Assembly (NCBI GenBank): GCA_905250125.1
Contig: CAJNOL010000114.1
Coordinates: 62,001 to 126,000, forward strand
DNA from: Rotaria sordida
Lineage: Eukaryota; Rotifera; Eurotatoria; Philodinida; Philodinidae
Reading direction: 5' to 3'
Length of the DNA stretch: 64,000 bases
Shown here in pieces: positions 46,108 through 56,829 of the stretch. Every line of letters begins with the position of its first letter. Position 1 is the first letter of the stretch. The translations under genes and the position numbers were made by a program. A model generated the notes under the pieces. The model was given only the letters and a program-made list of their open reading frames with translations. It was not told the origin of the DNA and did no database searches.

Positions 46108-46428
46108 ATGAATATACAATTATCAACATTATATTGCATATGCATTGTTTTTGCTATTCCATTATTGGTATTATCAAGATCAAGAGAAGAATTTGACGAT
46201 ACTCTCATAGATGACATTGACAATGATCTTGATCGATTCGTTAAGTCAAATAATCAACGTCATCAACCATTCCGTTCCTTACTTTATCATGATCATGGTG
46301 TATTAAAAAAAGCAGCCGATTTTGAACAAATATTAAAACCATGTAATAGAATGCCAGCTAGTGGTCGTGGTCATGAGTATGCTGATTGTGTACGCAGTCG
46401 TATGTTACTCATGGGTAGACGAAAATGA
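46108..46428 (+). CDS. Secreted peptide precursor with amidation-type C-terminus (candidate neuropeptide)
   Basis: An intronless frame of 106 residues starting MNIQLSTLYCICIVFAIPLL, a good signal peptide (cleavage likely near residue 25). The ATG at 46108 was preferred over upstream non-ATG codons. An acidic spacer (EEFDDTLIDDIDNDLDRF) is followed by a conserved-looking C-terminus containing KKAADFEQILKPC, then NRMPASGRGHEYAD, C and VRSRMLLMGRRK. It has exactly two cysteines, 14 residues apart, in the C-terminal part, after a KK pair. It ends in Gly-Arg-Arg-Lys, the classical signal for dibasic cleavage and C-terminal amidation, here giving a -MLLM-amide. I did not recognise the family. It could be a cyclic (disulphide) amidated neuropeptide, or a small secreted protein. 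Low similarity elsewhere is not tested. Confidence 0.65.
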   Translation: MNIQLSTLYCICIVFAIPLLVLSRSREEFDDTLIDDIDNDLDRFVKSNNQRHQPFRSLLYHDHGVLKKAADFEQILKPCNRMPASGRGHEYADCVRSRMLLMGRRK

Positions 46429-48735
46429 ACGCAAATAGAAATATTTTAAGAAAGAATTTTAAATAAAACAAAAAATAACAACAAATTAAAAATCAATTCT
46501 TTTTTTTTTTTCCAACATTAAATACTGGCAATACTCGGTGTATATTCTTTATTTCTTTTGTTCATTCCTTTTATTCCTCATTTATTACTAAAAAGGATGT
46601 CAATTCAACTTATCAATAAAAGAGATAAATAATCAAATATAAATATTCGAAAGAAAAAAACAAAATCAAAATAATCTTATTCATTTTTCAAAAAAAGATA
46701 GATTACAAAATAAATTTGAATCAACCATTTCATACAATTAATGATACATATATATATATTTAAAAAGATTGATGATAGAATCGTGTTTCTATTCTCTAGT
46801 GAATAATTTATCGATCGGTTGATCACATTAATCTAGCCATGCATTCATATTATAATAGAATTGATAATTAGTTAGTAATTAGCATCATTTCAAATATAAA
46901 CTAGTTTCACTGGTACAACTAGAAGTTTTCTTTTTTTCTTATACGCCTTTTTTTTAGATTATCATCTTAGACCAACTCAACAGAATATATCAAACTCAAA
47001 TGAGAAAAATATATTCTTTTTACTTGAATTAATAATCGTATTTCATAGAAATTAAAGATATTATTTATATTTATTAATGATCAGATTTAATATATAAATC
47101 AAATTATCTAGGTCATCTTTCTTTTTTATACTTTTATATCGTCTTAATTACAATATAATATTATATATATATATATAGAATTTTGTATTCTAGACAAACT
47201 ACAAATGTTTTATTTTGACACTATAGAATAAATAAATGATGTTGAATAAATCGAATTTGAATTAGTATTTACTCTGATCTGTCATTTTTCTAATATATAT
47301 AAGTGGTTTGAAGAGTAGATATTATCGTTTTAATTCAAATATTGAAAATTTCTTGTTTATTAATGAATTTTAATATTAAATTTGTAAATAAAGAATTGAA
47401 TTGATAGAAATCTAATATATTCTATATTGTCTAATATAAGTTATAGATTATTATTGATGAAATAAGTTGGAATAAAAAGAAAATCTCTTTATCAATATCA
47501 TTTTGAGATAAATATATAAAAGAAAATCTGAATGATTTTTATTGGAAAATGGAAAATTTATCATTATAATTTCGTTGTCATTGTCAAATGCGTCTTCGAA
47601 TATGAAATCAATTTCCTATTTAAACATATATGATAATGCATGATGATAAAATGTATCATTGATAAACATGTTTAACATATGTTAGAAATGATAAGATAAA
47701 CTATATTCCATTTTCAAATAATAAAAATGATTTTTTTCGATCTTAAACGATCAGTCAGTAACCAGATTCGAGCACTGGATTAGTGTTTCCTAGTTCCTAC
47801 CATTTTCCGGAGTTTTCCGGTCGGAAACGGCATCTTCTCTGTGGGTTCTCACCGGATATTCATGATTCCAGGCGGCGTAATCATTGAGCTAATATCTTAT
47901 ATGTGTATATAGAGTAGATGTTTTCTCTTTTAAAGATAAATATAAATAAATATGATGATGTTATATAATAAATGATTATTATTTTAATTCTATATAATAG
48001 TAAATGATATGTGAATATATATATATGATCAACTAATAAACTATTAAATAATAAAATAAAATATGTTTTTTTTTTCTCTTGGTTTTTTTTTCAAGGTCAT
48101 TTTTATGTTTTATTTCCGATTAACATATGTGTTGTTTTTTTTGTTGTTGTTCGCTTTTAGATTGGCAATAATCGTTTACGAGAGAAAATTGCCATCGTTA
48201 TATTTAAAATAAAATATAAAAATGACCTTGAAAATAGAAGATTTTTTTTTTCTTGTTTTTTTTTTAATAGTTAAGTCATTATTAATAGATATATATCTAT
48301 ACGAATATTTGATATCACTCCTAAGACGTAACATAGTGAACAACCTGAATAATATTATGTTAAATATCCACCAATATATTTAATTACTTTTTTTTTTCTT
48401 CTAATAGACTTGTTTAAAATAATTTATGATAAAAATTGAAAATTGTTTTGCTCTCTCTATTTTCTTATAAGAATTTATTTTTTAGACATAAAATAAAAAT
48501 AATAATTAATAATTATAATTTAATAGAATATTCGAAATATTTGATTAATTATAAAATAAATAATCATTTTCGATATATATTATTAATTTAATTATTATTA
48601 ATTTATATTTTCAAAAGATTATTCAAAGAAAAATAAAAACAAAGAAGGTCGAATTGCCTTAACGATAGAAGAATTTTATTGAAAAAATCGAATTCATGAT
48701 TCTTTCAGTAAATATCGAGAAAAAAAAAACGATTT
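46429..48735. other. AT-rich intergenic DNA with one inverted repeat
   Basis: No gene. A GC-richer stretch at about 47770-47880 contains repeated TTTTCCGG/CCGGTCGGAAACGG sequence. An inverted repeat at 48090-48240 is described separately. Confidence 0.45.
48090..48240. repeat. Inverted repeat with TCAAGGTCA at both edges
   Basis: The arms TTCAAGGTCATTTTTAT and its inverse ATAAAAATGACCTTGAA are about 30 bp long and enclose an inner hairpin (TTGGCAATAATCGT against the inverse of AGAAAATTGCCA). TCAAGGTCA is also the known half-site of NR5A/ERR-type nuclear receptors, but a small MITE explains the structure as well. Confidence 0.6.
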
Positions 48736-49870
48736 TTAACGTCGACCAATTCCGCTTTGGGAGAAGTTGGCTAAAATACCAGCAAGATGAAGAATAGCAC
48801 CTAAATTAGAAATAAAATAGAAAATACTCAATAATAATCAATATATAAAACATACTATTAAGTGCATTTTCAACAACAGGTTTTACTTGATTTGTATAAA
48901 GACCAGTAGCATGTCCAACAAGATTATCGATGATTTCTCCACGAGCATCATTATTCAATTGACGTTTACCAAGATCAATACCATTTGTACCAATACCAGC
49001 GAGTACTTGAGCGGCCATAAGAGCACCACCTTTGGTTTTTTTATAAATCAATTTATTTATTATATTAATTATAAGATAAAACTAACTTTGAAGAGCTTGT
49101 TCAATTGGACCTTGAACTATATTTGTCCAAACAGTTTGTAAACCATTAAGAAGACCATTGCCCAATGTATCAAAGAAACCACGAATTTCTGCTTGTCGAC
49201 TAGCAAGTTCACTCAAATCACGTTTACCAAAGAGACTTGACAAGTTAACACCATTGGTACCAATACCAGCAAGAACTTGAGCTNNNNNNNNNNTCATCAA
49301 TAAAACGTGCTTCTTCTGCATTTAAATCACGTTTACCAAAGAGATTTGACAAGTTAATACCATTAACACCAATACCGGCAAGAGCTTGAGCAGCCATCAG
49401 AGAAAGTCCTAAAAGAATTTTTTTTTTGTTCATAAAAATCTTGATAATAATTGATTTTAATTTACCTTGAATAGCATTTTGAAGAGGTGGTTTTACTGCA
49501 TTGTTCCATAAATCATCAATGAAATCTCGAAGTTCAACATTAGATAAATGAATTGTGCGACCACCAGGAGCAGGAATACCTGTTTGAGCAATACCAGCTA
49601 AAACTTGTGCACTTAATAGAGCCATATCTTTAATAAAAATATAAAATTGATTTATTTTTTTCTTGGAATTTAATTAATAAATCTAGAGTAATACAAACTT
49701 TGGACAATATGATTAAGTGGTGGATAGACAACTTGAGCATAAAAATCGACGAGGGCGCTGAAAAGACGGGGTTCTGTTTCAATCGAACGTTTTTTAGCAT
49801 CAGATAGATGATAAGCATAACTTGATGCAACAAGACCAACAACAAGTAGAACAATCAATTGGGAACGCAT
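48736..49870 (-). CDS. Secreted protein of exon-encoded repeats with LFGKR sites
   Basis: Exons 49699-49870, 49466-49627, 49294-49408 (runs into a gap), 49087-49283 (starts in the gap), 48856-49029 and 48736-48800. Every visible intron is phase 1. A clear signal peptide (MRSQLIVLLVVGLVASSYA) is followed by DAKKRS, then modules of about 55-60 residues that each begin with an ALMAAQVLAGIG-like core. Several continue NGINLSNLFGKRDL, NGVNLSSLFGKRDL or NGIDLGKRQL and then an amphipathic helix ending PPLQNAIQ-like. The last exon ends SQSGIGRR. Gly-Lys-Arg after Leu-Phe is a standard amidation and dibasic cleavage signal, so it may be a peptide precursor releasing -LF-amides. A structural secreted repeat protein is the alternative. 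The 10-N gap probably hides the rest of one module and an intron. No family recognised. Confidence 0.75.
49284..49293. other. Assembly gap (10 N) inside the repeat-protein gene
   Basis: The gap interrupts one module after ...ARFID and resumes in the AQVLAGIG core of another. At least one module tail plus an intron is missing, so the gap is larger than shown, as expected where near-identical repeats collapse. Confidence 0.8.
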
Positions 49871-50629
49871 CTTTGCTAAACGATATATTTTATTATAGAA
49901 ATAAGATTTTTTTTAAAAAAAAAACGAATAATATTAATGAATTGTATTTATCTTACCCTTTCGTTAAGTGATTGACTGAAAGAATTAAATTATTTTAGTT
50001 TAATTCATCTCTTTTTATATATGTCTTTTATCAGATAAAAATTGGACTATGTGGGCTGTCAGTTGCTTTTTTTTCTCATGCTAGAATACATTTTCACAGA
50101 CATCCGGTGCTTATTTCCATAACTCTTTGCCTACACAATATTTTTTATTTTAATCAAATAATATATTTCAATTGGTTTTTTTTTGAAGGCATCTCGTTTA
50201 TCAAGAATCCCTTTTTTTTTTTTTGTCTTTTTTATCTTTATTTACTAATAAATCTATTATAAAAAAATGAATAGTATACAACCTCGATTAGATTTATTTT
50301 TGCTTTTCAACAAAATACTATAAGTAAAATACTAACGTCATTAATGGATATTTAGACAAGTTTTACTTAGTTTTATTTTATATTTATATGCATTTTAAAT
50401 GGATTTTACTCCGATCGTTAGTAAAAAAAAACAAAATCGTCTTCTATTATTTGATAATGATGAAATCTTTAAAGAATATTTAAAATATTCAATTTTATCA
50501 ATAAGACAAGAGCATAAATTGACTAAAAAATAATCTTTAAATATAAAAGACATATGATTTTATATGAAAAAAAAAAGTGAATATTTAATTAATATAAAAA
50601 AGAAAAATAAATAAAATAATATTGTTGAT
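49871..50629. other. AT-rich intergenic DNA
   Basis: Upstream region of the secreted repeat-protein gene and downstream region of the next minus-strand gene. No further feature recognised. Confidence 0.5.
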
Positions 50630-51608
50630 TTAATCAGGATAATAATTAAGTACTTTTGATCGTTCTCGTTGACAATCTAAACAACGACAATCAGGTAAAG
50701 CAGATGAATTATTTATATCATAAAATCGTCTATTTATTCTTCCTGTTGTTATATTATAACGATCAGTATGAACTTCTTTTTGATATATATGTGGATAACC
50801 ATCATCATCAATTATAGATCTTTGATTAGAAAAATCTATTGGAGATACTCCACGAGTTTTTGTTGAAGGTTGATCAGTTTGAGAACTACGTGCTTTTCTT
50901 TCTATTAAAGGTATTGGAAGTTGAGATTGATCTGATATATAATAAGGAACATCTGATTGACGATCATTTTGAGAATAGAAATAACCTGTTCCTTGTTGTT
51001 GTTGTTGTTGTTGTTGTTGTTGAGATGGTTGTAATCCTGATGATGGAGGATATGGATATACATGATATTGTATTACTGGTGGTAGAGCATTTACTCCTGC
51101 TGATTTCGGAGTAAAATGATATACTTCAAGACGACTTAGATCACCATTTTTTTTTATGTGAACTAATTATATCAGAATTTGATCGCATTTGTGTATATTG
51201 ACCAGGATTTTCATAAGGAAGATTAGTTGATGATGGAAGAACATATGGTTGTGAGTTAGGATAATATGTACCCGATCCATATGGATCTACTGGTAATTGA
51301 GTTGGTTGAGAATAAGGAATATATTCATTTTGAATTGGTTGGGAATTATCGGGTGGTTGTAGAAAAGGTTCTCTTTCTCTCATTTCAAGAACATAAGTGT
51401 CATAAGCACCATCATAACGTGGATAATAATATTGTGGTACACGTGTGAGAGAAGGATTTCTTTGATCATTTATCGGAGGAAGAGAAGAAGGAAGATTAGA
51501 ATTGACTGGAGGAGGTGGCATCATCATTGCACGATAAGGTGATGATGGATCATACGATTTTAAATAAGCACCATTCTCTAAACCTAATCGATTAGGATTT
51601 TGTTGCAT
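50630..51608 (-). CDS. Disordered Pro/Tyr/Gln-rich hypothetical protein, frame break in an A run
   Basis: The frame starts MQQNPNRLGLENGAYLKSYD and reads a Pro/Tyr/Ser/Gln-rich sequence (MMMPPPPVNSNLPSSLPPIN, QPTQLPVDPYGSGTYYPNSQ) to SNSDIISSHKKKW and a stop at 51141. One base fewer in the run of nine A (plus-strand T at 51147-51155) lets the reading continue NGDLSRLEVYHFTPKSAGVN, a Gln run of about ten (50993-51022), RSSQTDQPSTKTRGVSPIDF and RCLDCQRERSKVLNYYPD to a TAA at 50630. Composition and codon use are the same on both sides, so I treat them as one gene with either a homopolymer sequencing error or a true frameshift. No signal peptide, membrane span or known domain; the C-terminal CRCLDC may bind metal. 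Function unknown. Confidence 0.6.
50993..51022 (-). repeat. Poly-glutamine (CAA)n tract
   Basis: About ten tandem CAA codons on the minus strand within the disordered gene; pure, hence potentially length-variable. Confidence 0.85.
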
Positions 51609-51952
51609 TTTTTTACCGGTAAAATAAATCTTTTCGTTTGACTTTGTTTTTTTCTTCTCTCTCACTCAAAATAAGAAAAAAAACTCGATTTAATCATGTG
51701 AAAATGCGTTATTTTTTTTTTAATGGTTAAATAAGAGAATCGCAACAGTAATAATAAGAATAACAACGTTTTCATTTACATAACCTACAGAAATCTTATT
51801 TATTCTTCGTTGGTTTATTTTCGTTACTAACAACAATTTCGATTGAATTAATTGACAACTTTGTTTATATCAAAAAGTCTTTATAGTATATAGATTTATA
51901 TTATTTTATATCTATATGAGATATAAATCGAGAAATATTTATTAAAATATTA

Positions 51953-52552
51953 TTATCTATTCTGTAATTGATACCATTTTGGAGTAACATAGTGATAATC
52001 AATTTGTCTATGTGATTTTGGTCCATGAACAGAATTAATTGGCATATACCACCAACGAGGATCATATGTTTCTCCATATCGATCATAACGATAAAGATTA
52101 TTATTTAATGATTCATCTTTATTATTGATAGAATGATAATTATCATATTCTCTATATTCATATCTATTATATTTATCATAATGATGATAAATATGTGGGA
52201 TATGAAGATATTCTTCATCATCTTTTTGTGTTGTTTCAATTATTTTTTTTGGTTTTGTATGATGTTGATGAGGAGAATTTGAATATTTAATTTGATTCTC
52301 TACTGATTTATCGATGTCAACTATTTATATATAAATAATAGTCTGATGAAATAATAAAATAAAATAAAATAAAATAACATTACCAACACCTGTTGGTATT
52401 AAAGGTTGATTAGTTGGTGTTTGATTATCGAATGTATGAGTGGATATTTGAGCAAATTTTCCATCAATATGAGAAAATAATCGATTTTTATTTTGTTCAT
52501 CTGTATTTTTATGTTTGTTTATTGGAGTATGATGAGCTTTTTTCTTTGACAT
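51953..52552 (-). CDS. Hypothetical Tyr/His-rich protein
   Basis: Two exons (52384-52552 and 51953-52320) with a 63-bp phase-1 GT-AG intron give 178 residues. The N-terminus is basic and His/Asn-rich (MSKKKAHHTPINKHKNTDEQ). The middle is LFSHIDGKFAQISTHTFDN. The second exon is rich in Tyr, His and Asp (EEYLHIPHIYHHYDKYNRYE), ending in a more hydrophobic, possibly folded motif: YDPRWWYMPINSVHGPKSH and YHYVTPKWYQLQ. No family was recognised. It lies on the same strand as the neighbouring Pro/Tyr/Gln-rich gene, 344 bp upstream of it; similar composition suggests a common type of low-complexity protein, but I see no clear sequence identity. Confidence 0.65.
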
Positions 52553-53407
52553 TTTATATTAAGATTAGAAAGTGAAATGAATGTCTCATGTTTATTTCCC
52601 CTCTATTCTTTTCTTTTATGTACACAATATGAAAGAATAAATAATAACTTTATTAAAAATAAAAAAATAACATCAGATTTGTTTTACTTGTAGAATTCTT
52701 GTTCGTTTTTTTTTCATCATAAATTTCGAAGTATGTTAACAGCATCCACAAAAATTCCTGTTTTTCATTTGTCGACATTTAAAGGTTCTCTAATCGAATG
52801 ACATAGAAACAAAAATTTTTCATGTTTTTTTCGATCCTTAAAAAACAGGCAATTTTCGATGATCACCTATACAAAAAAGTCAGATTCTACAGGTCTATTG
52901 TGTTGTGTGGGTCATCAATGCATCCTTCTACCCATTTTAAGTAGTTTACCATGTTTATTAAAATGAACTTTTTTAGAGAAAAATTCAAGTTTTTCTTCGA
53001 AACACTTCGATCAATGAAGTTGAAATTTTTTGTGTGACAATTAGGACCAAATGGGGGTGTATATGTTTTTTCGTTTCTTAAAATAATCTTCTGCTGATTT
53101 TTAACAGATCTTAGAAAATTTTCCCTAGAGAAAAAAAAACATGTATTTTGACAGAACTTCCGGTATTTCAGTTTTCTTAAGGAAAGGAAACAATATTTTA
53201 CAGTTTGCGAGAGAGACAAGTTCAGGTTATTATTGTCTGATGCACCCCTCAATATCTCATAGAAGGAAGCATCTGGGAATTTCGAGTCTATGACAAGGTT
53301 GATTCTATTAGTCGAGTTGTATCTATCCTAAAAGTTTCATAATTTTTGATCGAGTCATCGTTGATAAATCTGGTAGAGGAAGCAGATTTTGTTAAATGAA
53401 AATAAAT
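52553..53407. other. Intergenic DNA, partly repeat-like
   Basis: 52730-53390 is less AT-rich and has the look of an old interspersed repeat, with no terminal repeats found and no family recognised. An open frame of 121 residues on the minus strand (52887-53252) has no coding-like codon use. Confidence 0.4.
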
Positions 53408-54313
53408 TTATTTATTTGTTGAACAATGTTGATAACATAAACAACATTTAAGAAGCATAGCAGCAATATCGTCGTCAAAATATTCTCGAATTTTATGATA
53501 AAAATCTAAACATTTTTCAACATCTTTTCTTGCATTTTGATATTTTTTCCCCGGATATTCAATTGGATAATGTAATGATGATTGATTCTCTCGTTTTTTT
53601 GCTATACTATTTGATTGAAGAGTTTTTCTATAAAAATTTTCATTTGAATCAAATGAATCTTCTGATAAATCTGAATCTAATAGAATTGAAATAAAATAAA
53701 TATTTGTTTGTTTTTTTCTATATTATTTATAAATATAATTATTTACCTGATGATATGCTTTTATTATCATCTTCGATATCGATTGAAGATTTTTTCGATT
53801 TATTTTCAATATCTGTCAATGGAATAAATTTATCTATTAATATATTAAATAATAAATCTATGTTTAATATCTAATAGATAAATGATTACTTGATTTTTTA
53901 TCATTATTTTCTTTACTATTTAATGAATTTATAGATTGTTTACCAGTTTTTATTTTATTTTTATCACGAATTTTTGAAGGTTCTAAAAATAAAAATAAAT
54001 TATTCTTATTTATCTAGGAAATATTTCTATTAAGATAAAAGAAAAATTTACTTTTGTTATTTTTGTTTTGTTTTTTGTGAATATTATTTGGTAAATGAAT
54101 AAATGATTGTGATGAACTTGGTGATAAAATAAAATGTTGAGATGTTTTATTTATTCTAGTTTTATATGATGATAAACTATGATTATCATCTTTATATGAT
54201 TTCATTGAAATATAATCATTCACTTTTTTAGATTTATCTTTATTCATATTATTTTCTTTTGCTTTATCAGATCGATTTACATAATTGAACTCATTTTTAT
54301 CAAAACAATCCAT
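53408..54313 (-). CDS. Hypothetical charged protein with a Cys-rich C-terminus
   Basis: Exons 54052-54313, 53890-53982, 53747-53833 and 53408-53676, all GT-AG with phase-1 introns, encode 236 residues. The first three exons are disordered and Lys/Asn/Ser-rich (SDKAKENNMNKDKSKKVNDY; KPSKIRDKNKIKTGKQSINS). The last exon ends in a probably folded helical segment (YQNARKDVEKCLDFYHKIRE then YFDDDIAAMLLKCCLCYQHC). The CCLCYQHC cluster could bind zinc or form disulphides. No signal peptide. No family recognised. The uniform phase-1 introns and consistent frame make coding very likely. Confidence 0.7.
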
Positions 54314-54771
54314 CGCTTCTTTCTAATAAAAAACAATATTTTATCTTCAATGTTACAGAATAAGATTTTTCAAATTCTATTATCAAATTTGATTTATCTA
54401 TTTGATTAAAAGACAGCTGACTGCATAAAGTAGAGTAGCTGATTTGATAATTTCACCATGATAACATTTATCTTCTCAATGCATTAGGAACAACTAAAGT
54501 TAACTATTTGTTCTTCACATCTAATCATCATTTTTAAATAAGAATAAATCAAACAAATAGCTGTCAGTTTACTGAAAGTCTAACATATTGAAATCCGATA
54601 TATCATACAGAATCGGATTCTGTTATTTTTCAGGTTGATAGAGTCACTCACTTTTTCTACTCTGGATTTGTTCGAGTGTCAGTCTAGTTAGTTTTTATAT
54701 TCTTTATTTAAATATTAAGATTATTTTTAGAAATAAATATTGAAAGTATATAACATGTTTTTATATAAGGA

Positions 54772-55564
54772 TTAAACTAATTTAGTATATTCGCTTTTTT
54801 TTTCTATATTGTTCCGAATGCTGTTTGTCCTACTGGACGAGACAAACAAGATTTTAGTATTAACAATAATAGATAAAAAAAAGGTGTTTACTATAATATC
54901 TGAACTAAGCCATCGAATAATATCATTTGGTGTTAACCATGGAGTTTTAGACATTATTTGTCGAATTAATGATGGAAGACAACAACATAATAGAGCTATT
55001 TCTTCTTCACCTATTTTATAACGTATATTATTAATAATTTCATCTGTAATCATTTTTATACAATTTTCCGATGGAATAGATAAATATTGAACATGGCCTG
55101 TTTCTCTATTTAATATTGGTTGCATTGGAGCTCGATTTCCATCAATAGAACTTGAATGACAGACATAATCACAACCTGATTTCGTTGGAGAAATACCAGA
55201 AAGAGTATTCGAACAAGTTGGTTCTTTGCAACATAGGAGTGGTACTCGAATATTCTCGATACCATATGATGAACAAATTGGATTTGTTGAAGTAGTATAA
55301 CAAGGTTTATATTTATCAGACGAACATTCTCTACAAGCATTATGTTAGAAAAATGATTAAAAATAAAAATAATTTTGATAAATTCATCTTTTATCTTGGT
55401 TAAGAATAAAAATATTTACAAATATCAACATACTCTTGTGAAAAAGTGGCAAATCCGCTAATAGGATAATGACAAGTTTGTTCAATGCGACAACGTTCTC
55501 GAAGAATTGATCGACAATTTTCACCAATTGAATTTATTGGTATTGATGATGATGCGTTATTCAT
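54772..55564 (-). CDS. Hypothetical Cys-rich protein
   Basis: Exons 55434-55564 and 54772-55330, joined by a 103-bp intron with a strong GTATGT donor in phase 2, give 229 residues. The alternative donor nine bases on would create a stop. The start is MNNASSSIPINSIGENCRSI. About a dozen cysteines lie in the first 110 residues (CRSILRERCRIEQTCHYPI; ECSSDKYKPCYTTSTNPICS; PLLCCKEPTCSNTLSGI; SGCDYVCHSSS), suggesting a metal- or disulphide-stabilised module. The C-terminal half is helical (ENCIKMITDEIINNIRYKIG; EEIALLCCCLPSLIRQIMSK; LTPNDIIRWLSSDIIVNT). Sequence after residue about 195 is low complexity and may be intron read-through at a GTAAAC donor. No signal peptide; family unknown. Confidence 0.6.
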
Positions 55565-56116
55565 CAGATTTCATCAATTTTAGCTTTTTTATTATAAACA
55601 TTTTTTTTCTTTATATTATCAAATAAAGTAAAACTATTTATCATTTATAGCTTCTATCAAACACAGATTCAAATTAAATTAATATTCCCACATATTCATC
55701 ATAACCAAAACAAAAATATATTCACAATTAGTTTTTGTTGGCGCATTTTCTTTCAATGAACTTTTTATTATTCTAAATCTACTTAACATTTTATTTAATA
55801 TATCAATCGAAAGAAGAAAAAAAACGATTTATTCAACTTATTAGCAACACTATTTAATTAAACCAATCTAATAAACATACCTTTTGTTATTAAATTCTTT
55901 CGTCACTCTTATTATGCGTTTGCTGCACTTCTGTGGATAATATAGATTGAGTTTGAAATTCATAGATTGTAATTAAATGCTTTATAAACTATTGAACATC
56001 TATTAACAAGTTCTTTGCAGTTCAACGAATCGGAACTGTACTTTGTGTGCAATGTGTATTCAAAAATAATTTTTTTTTTACTAACAGATTTACACTATTC
56101 TGAATAATATGTTTAT
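55565..56116. other. AT-rich intergenic DNA
   Basis: Upstream of the Cys-rich gene; nothing else recognised. Confidence 0.5.
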
Positions 56117-56652
56117 ACTAGAGAAAATCCGTGCATACTGCATGATTATTTGTTTTTCATCACTGAAAACAACCTCTTTCTGACGGTGAGAAAATTTTCA
56201 AAGACATTGTTAGAATCCTTACCTTCACAGTTTCCACACAAGTTATTTCTGTGGGTAGGTGCATGTGCACGGTTCTACCTTTGAGCTAAGAATGTTAGAT
56301 GTAGGTGTACTGTGGACGTTACTTCATGATCTCAAATACAATCGCAATCTTATCCACTCACACATCAAATCATAAACACATTCACTCGAGCTCAACAGTA
56401 CTCCTTCACTCCATACCATACGCCCCTCACCTACACATTATACCTATACCCAACACCTTTACTCCACACCTTACATCAGTCCTCACTCACTTACTCTCAC
56501 TCCACCACACTCTACACCAATCCTTACCCTTCCCACTCTCGCTCTTCCGCACCTTACACCAGCTCTCACCCAACCACTCTCACTCCACTACCTCCCGACT
56601 TTTAAGCTGGTCACAGAGAGACACACACACTGAACATTAATATATATAGATA
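56117..56652. repeat. Dispersed repeat copy 2 with C-rich tandem interior
   Basis: It starts ACTAGAGAAAATCCGTGCATA and ends AAGCTGGTCACAGAGAGACA followed by ACATTAATATATATAGAT, matching the end types of the copy at 3467. The middle (about 56365-56600) is a degenerate tandem array of CACTC/CCTTACAC-like units, almost free of G on this strand. The open frame across it (56305-56640) is a product of this composition. Confidence 0.6.
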
Positions 56653-56829
56653 ATGATCAGAATGTTGTTGTGATGCAATAGACATTCTGAAAAAACGTTT
56701 CTAAAGGTATATCGTAATTTTTGTTTCGATCAATATTATTTAGCCAACAAAGTAAAATATATTGAATAGAAGTATCAACGAATAAATTGTATGTATATTT
56801 ATTGTGTTCCGTGAATGTAGTGATTTTCT

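Noticed and set aside
52887-53252. Open frame of 121 residues on the minus strand
   Set aside because: Codon use is unlike the real genes, no family resemblance, and it is embedded in repeat-like DNA.
56305-56640. Open frame of 111 residues, His/Ser/Thr/Pro-rich
   Set aside because: It lies wholly inside a G-poor CACTC-type tandem repeat; the composition alone explains the open frame.
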